A stretch of 64,000 bases of DNA from Chaetoderma sp. LZ-2023a (taxonomy: Eukaryota; Mollusca; Caudofoveata; Chaetodermatida; Chaetodermatidae): the NCBI GenBank assembly GCA_034401795.1, contig CM067366.1, positions 83,088,147 to 83,152,146 of the forward strand. The letters run 5' to 3'. The notes beneath the pieces were generated by a model, which worked only from the letters and a program-made list of their open reading frames with translations, searched no databases and had not been told where the DNA came from. Within the stretch, counting starts at the first letter, position 1, and the number at the start of each line of letters is the position of its first letter. Position numbers and translations under genes: made by a program. Of the stretch, positions 52,860 to 62,215 are shown one piece after another.

Positions 52860-53460
52860 GCAATAACAATAGCAGTGATGAAAAGGAAGCAGTGATAACA
52901 GGACTATCATCAGCATCAAAAGAAGAAAAAAGAACTAGTAGTAAGACGTAGTAACAGCAAAACCAGCACTGCACCAGCTCCAGCGTCTGCACACAAACAC
53001 CAACAACCTCACCCACTCCCCCACACCCCACCCCACCACACACCCCTACCCTACCCACCCCCACCCCGCCCACCCAACTCTAACACCACCGCACGCTCAC
53101 ACGCACGCTCTCACGCACGCACGCACGCACGCACGAACGCACGCACGCACGTACGCACCGGCAATAGTACAAATACAGCACTAGCACCAGCACCAGCATC
53201 AGCAAAAGCAGCATCACCTCCATCAGCAACAATATCAGCATAAATAATAGCAATTACAGCAAAAGCAAATGTAACAAGTGTACCAGCGACAGCGCCAACA
53301 CCACCAGCAGCAGCGGATACAGTAGCAACAGCCGCTGCAGCAACATCATTCGCATCGGCAACAACACTGTGTAAAAGGCACACATAAGTGCACGCGCGCA
53401 GGCACGCACGCACAGCCGAATTCCCGAATATCTCTTTTCCCGGGCGCTGATAATAATTTA
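52860..53460. repeat. AGC/CAC/GCAC-rich low-complexity region
   Basis: Imperfect AGCA repeats, CACCCC-rich stretch, GCAC array (53105-53157), then AGCACCAGCAAC-type repeats. Ala/Val/Arg frames on the minus strand are artefacts. Confidence 0.85.
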
Positions 53461-53464
53461 TCTT

Positions 53465-55430
53465 CATGGTAGCAAGCAAAATCTGGGACTTTAATTGCTA
53501 CTCGCCTGCCTGCCTGCCTACCCGTTCGTCCGTCCGCCCATCCACCTTCCTGATAAGTCGCAAGCGTATTCTTCAGTACAGACAGTCATTGTGGAGAAAA
53601 TTGACGTTGTGGCGTCAGCCCCACAGCAGGCGATATTCTAACACGTACCAAATGGCATTCTGAAGATATACAACTATACTTTAAAAAGCCTTATGGTGTT
53701 TAGACGTCTGTTTAATTCTGTTGGTTGTATGGCTCGACCCACAATGCTAGTATTCCCCGGAATCAACGTGTCTCTGCAGGTGGGTGGGTTGGTTAGTCGA
53801 TCAGGCTGTCATTCTGCCAAACGGTTGATAATTTTGGTAAAGCTGCCTATGTTGCAACTATATCTTGTCCGCCCTTGATTATGCAAACATATACGGAGGT
53901 CATAAATCTGAGTTTGATTCAGGCCGCAAAGCTGTTATTGATATAATACGTTCGATGCGTTATAATTGTGAAGTAGGCAAGTTTGTCCTAAATCTACAAA
54001 ATATGACAGATAGAAAAGCAGACACACAGACAGACACACCAACCGACTGACCTACACGCCTAGTTGCAACTAAAATTTCAACGAAACTGATTTGTTCATG
54101 CCTGAAGGAAAGCATGGGGCATGGTAAGAAATGTACTGCTAGTAAATGCAGACGGTGATACGAGCTGAGCTGGCTATGTGCATGCATGCGTAGTCGCGGA
54201 GAACTAAACCATCACTCAACAGTACTGTAGGTGCCTTCCCCTAGGCGCATGAGGTGTCAGGTCCGAGGGGAAATATGTGTAAGCGAATGATTTGCTGTGT
54301 TGCATGGCCTATATAGTATGTTATCTGTGATGTCATTCTATGAATGTTACTAAATTCTTGAAAACTTTTTATCTGGCTTGACTATTCCACTTAAGGATCG
54401 GGACATTGTCATGAATTGATGACCCAGAGTATGTGAGTACATGCCCCAAAACACCTGTCCACACTGTCTGTTTTCTCCTTCTTTTTCTTTCAGCATTGTT
54501 CCCCTCCTTTTCTTTCAGAGCCAGAGCTGGAGCTGGAGCTAAAATGCAGCAACGAAAACAACAATGACAGACGGGCAGAAAGACAGATGGAGGACTGGAA
54601 TGGACAACAGAACAACAGATGGGCCGGCCTGGCGGCGGACCGCGAGGGATATGGACGTGTGTCCATCTCATTCGTGGCCCGTAGGCAGGTATGCTTGTCT
54701 GTCGAACAGACTGACAAACCAATCAACAAATGGACAGACTGACGGACAACTCTGGGCACAGCAAGCTGCTGGAGTACGCTTAAGCAATGTACTTGGCCCC
54801 ACTTGCTCAGTCTTCTCGGATGGGACTTTAAATTGAGGTCCCGTCATACAGTGCCCATCAATGTGTGAACGTGAGCTAGGGTTAGGTAGGCAAGAAATTT
54901 CGGCATAATCAAAGTAAACCGGATGCTAAATGGATCCCTCCTCGGATGGAACCACGCAACATACGGATTACAAAACCAAAACCAAATTGCTAGAATTAGA
55001 ATCTTTCGGAATTTTCGATGGGACTATGGAGGGATGTAACCCGGATGACTGATCGAGTTCGTCCTCGGACGGACACAGTCACCATACGGGCTACCTAATC
55101 AATCAAAATCAAACAAGTGCGCGCTGGTGCCTGCTCGGATGATGGCCAGAAGACCAAATGGGTCCCAGAACCCGAAAGACCCCACACCCCAACCTCCCCA
55201 CTCCCCCAAAGGGGCCGGGAGGTCTCTGACCTAAAGCCCCCCCCCCCTTGGGTGCATCAGGTCATAAGACCGTACGCACCTCCCCCGACCCAACACCTAC
55301 CCCATCCCTTCCCCACCCCCGTTAGGTCCAGGTTAGGCCATCCCCATTACACACGCCCAAGCATGAGGAGCAACAAAAAAAAGCCATGGAAAAGAACAGC
55401 AACATGAGACAAAATCGAGAGACAACGATC
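53465..55430. other. Non-coding, no gene supported
   Basis: Contains CTGCCTGC and CCGTCCGTCC runs (53505-53550), GAGCTGGAGCTGGAGCT (54525), GACAGACGG-type repeats (54565-54745) and a C-rich block (55160-55330). Several Met-start frames of 60-120 codons cross it on both strands but have no domain, no splice-consistent edges and biased composition. Confidence 0.45.
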
Positions 55431-55433
55431 AAC

Positions 55434-55465
55434 ACACACACACACACACACACAGAGAGAGACAC
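55434..55465. repeat. (CA)n(GA)n microsatellite
   Basis: ACACACAC run followed by AGAGAGA. Confidence 0.95.
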
Positions 55466-56050
55466 AAGCTAATGCACAAACCGACGTCACAAGAATTCAC
55501 AAGAATTCAACAGAAACCATAAAGGCCAGGCGTGAGTCTAGACCCTAGCATTGGGAACTAGCATATAAACGCCTCAAATATTACAACACACACTACTGTA
55601 GGTGCACATTTTGCCTTCCCAGACAGTGTGCGACCATCATGTATTTTAAAACAACAAAACAAAGTCATGTATTCAAGGTTTATTTGGCATTTGGTCGCCA
55701 TAACAAGCATTGATCTATGCTTTCTATAGCTTTTCTGTGCATTGATGAGCGCATTGATAAGATAAAGCATCTCAAGAAAGTTCCTGCTCTACCATTGTCA
55801 TATTGCCTATTGTGTCATCGTTTTTGCGAAGTCTCGCTCTATCCATGTTTTACATCAATATGCGTGAGTTACAAGCGGAAGATGTCGGTGAGGAAACACG
55901 GTATAGCAAAAGTTTAATCTTCTTTTAACTATAGGTAAGTGGTAGTGTTATTTAGGGACGCGTATTTTAAACTTTTTACGAAATCATATCAGATTGAGAA
56001 GATATGCTTTGACGTACCGATAAACGAACCCATTTGACTCATCAGGGTGT
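55466..56050. other. Non-coding, no feature seen
   Basis: AT-rich; short Met-start frames at 55558 (minus) and 55717 (plus) carry no recognisable features. Confidence 0.45.
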
Positions 56051-56054
56051 CCTT

Positions 56055-56352
56055 AATAGACACTTCCAGTTTTCTAATTTTTCCATCCATCATATGAAGT
56101 TATAATCAACTACGTGACGTGTAGGATGATGTCATAATCAATGACGTCATGAATGACGCGGATAAGTACGTCTCGAACGCCTAATTCAATACGGACTAAG
56201 TGTTGTTGTACGAATTGTGTGTCTTTACAATTTAATAAAGATGCTGTTGAATATGTTGAAACTAATTTGACTGTGCGCTGTTGCTGAGATAGGCAGCAAC
56301 AACACTCCGTCAAATTAGTTTCAAAATATTCAACAGCTTACCTGTATAGTTT
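56055..56352 (-). repeat. MITE-like family M, minus copy
   Basis: Right end TTCCAGTTTTCTAATTTTTCC, ATCAACTACGTGACGTG, TGACGTCATGAATGACGC, GTTGTACGAATTGTGTGTC, palindrome 56240-56340, read in reverse. The right end mirrors the left-end sequence TTCCAGTTTTAGC, giving short terminal inverted repeats. Confidence 0.85.
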
Positions 56353-56690
56353 TCCGGTTTTAGCTATGCCTCGTCCATCTCTAGCTAAGCTACACCCACA
56401 CCTCGCTCGTGTTGGGATCGATCGATCTCTGAACACCATGACTATCAATTTCCGAAACAAAAATACACAGGTAAGCTGTTGAATATTTTGGAACTAATTT
56501 GACTGGGTGTTGTTGCTGCATGTTTATTAAATAGCAAGGAATTACAAAGACATGCAATTCATACAACGTGTTGGACCATTTGAGATTTGGTGACGGTCTA
56601 TATGGAACCCTTTGTGATGTAATGATTATGACGTCACCATACACGCGCTGAGCTGATTATGACGTCATACGAGGTCAGATGATGGATGGA
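56353..56690 (+). repeat. MITE-like family M, plus copy
   Basis: TTTCCGGTTTTAGCTATGCC, CGTCCATCTCTAGC, GGGATCGATCGATCTC, half palindrome (56475-56525), GACATGCAATTCATACAACG, TGACGTCACCATACACGCG, TGACGTCATACGAGGTC. It directly abuts the minus copy, head to head. Confidence 0.85.
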
Positions 56691-56965
56691 TACTCTGGAA
56701 AGCTGAATTATGTCACACGTATCAACTACGTAATGAATGACGGAGCTAAGTCCGTCAGAAACTTTTTAAAAGTTCATCAGTTGTACAAATTATCTACTTA
56801 CTATTTACTATTTACTAAACATTCTGTTGAATCTATTGAAACTAATGTGACTGGACGCTGTTGCTGCCATATTTCAATATCCAAAATCTTAACTGCGTAG
56901 TTTTCTGGAAATTGAGATTCAGGGAGTTCCCGGTTGGATCGACACCAACACGATACAAACTGGAT
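56691..56965 (-). repeat. MITE-like family M, diverged minus copy
   Basis: ATTATGTCACACGTATCAAC, TCAGTTGTACAAATTATC, TGTTGAATCTATTGAAAC, GCTGTTGCTGCC, TTTTCTGGAAATTGAGATTC and GGATCGACACCAACACG: the third adjacent unit. It resembles the 25085 copy. Confidence 0.7.
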
Positions 56966-57218
56966 TCATTCATTAATTTCCCTATAGTGCGTGTGTGCGA
57001 GTTTCCCTTCATGTCCTGGTGAAGATTCTTGAATTGAAAAAGGGAGGTCAAATGTCAAGAAGCCCGAGGTAAAGGTCTTCAAGGGTTAGGTGTTGAGATG
57101 CGAAATCGTCCCAAATGTTTTGTTAATATTGAGACTATAATATTGCTGAAAGATTTTATTCAACTTTATCAATTATAATTTTTGTTCCAGGACGAGCTAG
57201 TCCACAGTTTCAACAGGT

Positions 57219-57365
57219 ATGACGTCACTTTATTTGATAAGGAACGTATTCGTGGCTTGCGTAATTGTCATAGATACGATATCAGGTGTAACACATATCA
57301 CTAGGACAACCGACGAACACGTGGCGTATATCGAGAATCCAATACCTGAAATACCGAATTGTAAG
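57219..57365 (+). CDS. PAN-domain protein, first coding exon (signal peptide)
   Basis: ATG at 57219 after an in-frame TAG (57198); 49 codons to a GTAAGA donor at phase 0. The start MTSLYLIRNVFVACVIVIDT has a short polar n-region and a hydrophobic core, consistent with a signal peptide cut near ISG|VTH, followed by a short acidic linker ending IPEIPNCK. Joined to the next exon the Cys begins a PAN-like domain. An alternative donor four bases earlier would change the phase and break that frame. Expression and true start are inferred, and upstream non-coding exons are possible (an acceptor-like TTTGTTCCAG ends at 57190). Confidence 0.65.
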
Positions 57366-57461
57366 GTAAGATTTGCTTTTTAATTATTTTCTTATATAAT
57401 TATGTTACCACTTTAATGACTATATTTGGTCCAGAAAATCAGAATAATTGCTTATTGAACG

Positions 57462-57530
57462 TCCATTTACAGACCAAGAGAACACTATTTTGTGAAAATC
57501 TACCCCTGGGATGACTAGAAATGGATCGAT
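57462..57530. repeat. Hairpin repeat family B, half copy
   Basis: GTCCATTTACAGACCAAGAG and CCTGGGATGACTAG match the left half of 39455-39600; no right arm. Confidence 0.6.
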
Positions 57531-57754
57531 CTATTACTAGGCTCATTTCCAATCGTAGCGAGGAATACACCAGTCCTGCATTCTATCACCATGCACTTGC
57601 AATCAGCCTCACCCTCCAGTGGCCATTGTTCCTTTTATACATCGATTTTCCGGCACATCTATTTATTTTTAAATAATCAACAGTGATATTTTGAGATTAA
57701 CGTAACTGGTGATTGCACTGCCTATGCATGTTAACTAAATATTTGCCTAATGGA

Positions 57755-58045
57755 CATTTCCTGTTTATCCATCTGTCATCTGATGCCACAATCAACTACG
57801 TGACGTGTATGATGACGTCATAATCACTTACAGAATGAATTACTCGATTTAGTCCGTCTTTGACACTTACTGGTCGGACACGTTGTACGAATTGTATGCC
57901 TTTGCTATTTAATAAACATCTTGCTGATTATTTTGAAACTAATTTGACTGGGCGCAGTTGATTAATCCCAACACTGGCAAAGCGTGGGTGAGCCTTAGCT
58001 AGAGATGGACGGGCATGGCTAAAACGGGATTCCTCGATTGTGATA
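57755..58045 (-). repeat. MITE-like family M in PAN-gene intron 1
   Basis: CCATCTGTCATCTGATGCC, ATCAACTACGTGACGTG, GATGACGTCATAATC, TTGTACGAATTGTATGCC, GATTATTTTGAAACTAATTTG, then AGCCTTAGCTAGAGATGG and GGCATGGCTAAAAC. The right arm of the palindrome is deleted. Confidence 0.8.
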
Positions 58046-58098
58046 GGACACCAACAGCGTTGAAGGGTTAATATTTTAGTTATTATGTTTTTACACAG

Positions 58099-58299
58099 AT
58101 AAACGGTAGCGTGGTACTGGCTCGCGGTACGAAAAGACACCACGCCCAGTGTGGATGGCAGTGTCTTAGTGATACCGCTTGTGAGGGCTTTAACTGGCAC
58201 GAGGGTAGTAAAGGGTGTGAGCTGCTAGAATCTACTGACTACGCATATCTCATAGAAGACAGCGGGTACACACTATACAGCAGTCGCGATCCGAAGATA
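58099..58299 (+). CDS. PAN/Apple-like domain exon
   Basis: Acceptor TTTTTACACAG, donor AAGATA|GTATGT, 201 bases, phase 0 at both ends. Reads INGSVVLARGTKRHHAQCGW, QCLSDTACEGFNWHEGSKGC and ELLESTDYAYLIED. The spacing HAQCGWQCLSDTACEGFNW...GCELL is the PAN/Apple signature C-x3-C-x5-C-x-x-F-x(n)-C-x-L, where the cysteines form the core disulphides. With the upstream signal peptide this predicts a secreted or cell-surface protein; such domains bind proteins or sugars and occur with TSP1, EGF, LDLa or kringle modules. I found no third exon before the LINE at 59270; the gene may continue beyond the window or be broken. Confidence 0.78.
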
Positions 58300-59265
58300 G
58301 TATGTAGTCCTTATAATTGTAAACACTGCTACTACTACTACTACTACTACTTTTTTTTCTTTTTTTTTTGTAAATCCGACGCTGACGCAGTCGGACACAC
58401 CTCACGGAGATACTCCTTTATAAAGGGCTTGCAAACCCCCATAAAAACTCGGGTGAAATAGCAGGCTTTATTAATAGTATATGAATAACAATACAAACTT
58501 AACATATCAAAACAGTGTAAGCTAAAATACTCTATTACCATATACCACACCCATGGCATAACTACATAGAAAAAACCGCTTAATAAAGAGCTGATAACAT
58601 AATAAAAGTCAACAAAGCCATTACTATTTGCACACCGTGTAGTAGTAGGCCCAAATGGCGAGCATAGTTACCCAATAAGTGATAAAGCGACTCATCAATA
58701 ATTAACAGTAAGTTACTGCTACTCATTGACGCCATTGAGCCGATTCATGACCGGCAGGCTAAGTAGATCATATGTAGTTTAACGTAGCACACCGTATAGA
58801 ATTGTCCCAAATGGCGAGTGCAGCTCGCCAACTAGTGGCGCGGTGACTCGTCAATAAGTAACAAAAGGTCACTGATTGACGCCAGTTGGCCGATTCTTAA
58901 ATACCGAGCAGGCGTAGTAGCCTTTATGTCGTAAAATGCACAAAGCAAAAGTATACAAAATATGACTACATAGATGGCGCTCTGGGATCACATTTTAAAT
59001 TTACTTCATTGTAAGTTTTGTAAATTATCCTGGAACAAATACACCTACAGTAAATATTTACAACAGGATGTTAATTGTATATATGTAAGATGTCATACTC
59101 TGTTAACCTAATGAACTCGAAAGTCGGATCACTTCCAGAATATTGACGCGATGCTCAATTGATATTTAAATATACCGATTCCAAAGGTTAGGTTATTCGT
59201 TAAAATTATCATCTCCTAAGACATTAAAATTTTAAAATTAACTCAATTAAATAAAAATAAAATAC
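58300..59265. other. Non-coding; CTA/poly-T tract and a diverged tandem duplication
   Basis: A (CTA)n then poly-T run at 58328-58369. 58634-58770 and 58785-58920 are diverged copies of one ~150-bp unit (GCACACCGT, CCCAAATGGCGAG, TTGACGCCA, GGCCGATTC/GAGCCGATTC). A CTCCTTTATAAAGGGC palindrome is at 58409. No exon seen. Confidence 0.55.
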
Positions 59266-59269
59266 CATA

Positions 59270-60810
59270 TATCAATATACAACAAGCAGCGAGTGGGCTA
59301 GCTTATACAAGTTCTGCTTCTGCTATTTTTAGATATTCATGTTCAATTGATACTAGGCCAGTTTTGCACCATATATCTTTAAATCTACTTTCTTTTCCAT
59401 GTTCCACTAGCCTGTAAAATTCACAATGAATGCAGTTTATCAACAATGATCGAAATATAGCTTGTATGGCTCTTTGGTGGTTGTTTCCTGTTTTATCTCT
59501 GGCCTCTGAACACCGATGCTTCCAAATGGCCCACACTCCTACAGATAACAGGGTTACTAACAATTCTTTCTCCTTGCTATTAATGATTCGTCCAATAGTT
59601 GAGCAATCTTTGAACATAATTCTACTGGAAATGGATCTACGTACCTTTGTAGAAGCGTCCTTGCAACACTTGACCAAGATGAGTTTGAAGTGAGTAACTT
59701 ATTCAAGAATTTCAGTTTTAGCGAAGCACACTTTGCTAAAACATTAACCGAATCCAGGCCTCCATCATGCTTTTCATTGGTGTGGATTGACTGCGAAACT
59801 AAATGGGCGTTGTCCTCCCATAAGAAAGACAAAAGTAACGTGTTGATCTTTGACTCTACTGATTTGGGCATATGAACTACAGAAGCGGTATACCACAGTC
59901 CAGATACAATTAAATTATTAAGGACAAATGTCCTGCCACATACAGTTAGGCGACGCCGTTTCCAATTTACTAATGCACACTTTAGCTTGGATAGCCTTTC
60001 TTCCCAGTTTATTATTACATCCTGTTCTCTACTAAAGTAAATACCCAAAATCTTTATGACATCATCTGGCCAGTTAATTTCCATAACATTGTCAGCTCTG
60101 TCCTTCCAAGCGCCCAAAAATAATCCCTTAGATTTGTCTCTATTGACTTTAAGCCCTGATGCATTTTGAAAATCTGATAATACTCCATTTAAAATTCTAA
60201 AATCTGAATTTTTACCTGCAAACACAGTCGTATCATCTGCATATTGATACACCTTTAGTGGTATTTCTATGCCACGTATACATATTCCTTGAAAATCATT
60301 ACGTTGCCTCAATGTGGCCCCAACGATTCCATAGCTATGACGAATTGAAACGGAGACAAGAGCAACCCTGTCTGACACCTCGTTCCAAGACTACATGTTC
60401 AGATAGATGATTATTTACTAAATAGCAACTTGTTATATCAGTATATAAAATATTGACCCATTTAATAAAACTGGAACCAAAGCCAATATGGTCTAAAGAC
60501 TTAAACAAGAAATCCCATTCAAGTCTGTCAATCGCCTTCTCGTTATCAAGTGCTATTATTGCTGCTGGGATGCAATCCTGTTCAACTAATATTATTGAAT
60601 AAGGTCTCGTATAAGCAATGTGTTGTTTAATATCGTTCTTCCTGGTACAGAGCACGTTTGATCATCATCAATTACTTCGCCTAGGACTGCGCCAAGTTTT
60701 TATGTTAGTGCCCGAGTAATAATATTATAGTCTACACAGAGTAGAGAGATTGGTCTATAATTCTGTATTTCTGTCACCCCTCTTGTATATAAGCCGAACA
60801 TATGAAATAA
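59270..60810 (-). mobile_element. L1/Tx1-type LINE, 5'-truncated minus copy
   Basis: Minus strand, in order: NYRPISLLCVDYNIITRAL (60760), DDDQTCSVPGRTILNN (60670), AIIALDNEKAIDRLEWDFLF (motif A, mutated; usual ALDxEKAFD), LERGVRQGC (motif B), YADDTTVFAGKNSDF (motif C at about 60245), SGLKVNRDKSKGLFLG, LGIYFSREQD, RRLTVCGRTFVLNNLIVSG, then LLSVGVWAIWKHRCSEARD and the end IAEAELV at 59306. Same family as 43955-49340 and more intact in the segment deleted there. A middle block is missing between CSKIAQLLDES and LLSVGVW. Its 5' side stops where the Penelope-like element begins. Confidence 0.92.
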
Positions 60811-62201
60811 TTCAGTCCTTCCACCATATTGCTACGCTACGTAGGCATTTAGATGCCGAAACTCTCCCTGATGGGCTTAGCAGGAAGGTGGAAGAGCTGA
60901 ATGGATTTTGTAAGCCAGCTATACCAAATGATGACATCTACTTTGCCATCTGCAATGTGAATTTTGAGTGGGCAAAATCTACCATTAAGGCCATGTTAAA
61001 TCACTATAATGAACAACTTGGTAGTATTAGAACTGAAGTAGTCCTCACACAGACAATGCCACATTTAGACCTAGGTCGTGCTAAATCCAATGCTATACGC
61101 TGGGCAAAAAACAATTATAATAGAAAGCTCGACATTAATGCGATTAGTTCTTTTTACGATTTTGTGCGACCGATAGATCCATCTCAGCAACCAATTCAAA
61201 ATCTCGCACAAGCCACGCCTCTGGTCATGATACCAACTGTGGCCCCACAATCACAAATGAAAAAACGCCTCAGATCACCTGAAACTTCGCCGCCAGTCAC
61301 AAAACGAGTAGACAATAAAATCTCTCCAATGCTACCATTAGATTCTGGCCCTAGAGATATGCTATTTGAAGCATCATTAATCCCACTACCTGACTCTCCA
61401 CTAGGCAATCTAAATGACCCAAACGAATATCCGCCCTTGCCACAGAGGGAAAGGGTTAATGGTAGCAAATCTGGTCCACGGACTGGCGCTTCTCAGAAAT
61501 CCCCCCAGACCAGTCAACCATCGGGTCTCAAGACCCCATCCCCAACAGGGAAACTGCCACAGCCCAGCTTCTCTCCAACTCCAGGTCCAAGTAATGCACC
61601 GGAGGTGCGTCCTATTAAATTTGCAAATAGACCCCAACAACCCACCATGTTGGAGAGAAACATTTTTTGGAAATTTCGTCATGAAATCGAAAACAAAATT
61701 GACTGGCGACTACCTGTTGTCACGAACAAAGTACTCATCTTTGGAGCTTCGAACCTGAGTCGCATTAATGTTGAGCCCCACCCTGAAACGCAAGTTGCCT
61801 GCTAGCCAGGAGCTAAATTGTGTCATGCTAGAGGACTAATTCAAAAGTACACTGGATCATTTAAACCAGAGAAAATAGTGATTAACATTGGCATTAATGA
61901 TATGAATGAACCCATCTCTAGTTCAAAACATAGATTAATGCTGCTTCTCAGTGCGATTAAGTCCAAATTCCCAAAGACTGCGATTTACTTCGCAAAACTT
62001 AACTATTCAAGTCGGTTGACAGCTCAGCAGAAGTTGGCGATTCAGTCCATCAATTCGACGGCTGAATCATCAAAATCTGTGACTGTCATTCCTGCACTTA
62101 GACTCTCCGAATTTAATGTTGTTAAGGATAACATTCATTGGACTGAGAAGACAGCTAACTCGATGTATTCTGCGTGGCTTAAATTCTTAAATTTAAACTA
62201 G
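60800..62201 (+). CDS. Penelope-like element ORF1 with SGNH hydrolase domain
   Basis: Frame enters from antisense LINE sequence and is element-like from about HIATLRRHLDAETLPDGL. Parts: a helical N-terminal domain (NVNFEWAKSTIKAMLNHYNE), a Pro/Ser-rich linker (61180-61600, with KKRLRSP nuclear-signal-like), then an SGNH/GDSL-type fold: LIFGASNLSRIN (block I, Ser at 61751), NIGINDM (block III, 61885) and DNIHWT (block V D-x-x-H, 62127). A single in-frame TAG at 61803 splits the domain. SGNH enzymes cleave ester or acetyl groups; similar domains are known in CR1-type LINE ORF1 and in rotifer giant Penelope-related elements. A function here is inferred only. Treated as one ORF with one stop. Confidence 0.75.
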
Positions 62202-62215
62202 ACAAGGGCCAGGGT

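Noticed and set aside
53865-54050. 61-codon ORF MSALDYANIYGGHKSEFDSG considered as an RT or phosphatase fragment
   Set aside because: No motif of either family on inspection and no partner sequence nearby.
54369-54836. Overlapping 90-117 codon ORFs on both strands
   Set aside because: Biased by GACAGACGG and GGAGCT repeats, no conserved motif and no splice-compatible boundaries.
57191-57305. Frame starting at the TTCCAG acceptor (57191) reading DELVHSFNRYDVTLFDKERI as an exon
   Set aside because: It ends at a TAG without a donor-supported continuation, whereas the +1 frame from ATG 57219 splices in phase to the PAN exon. An upstream untranslated exon is still possible.
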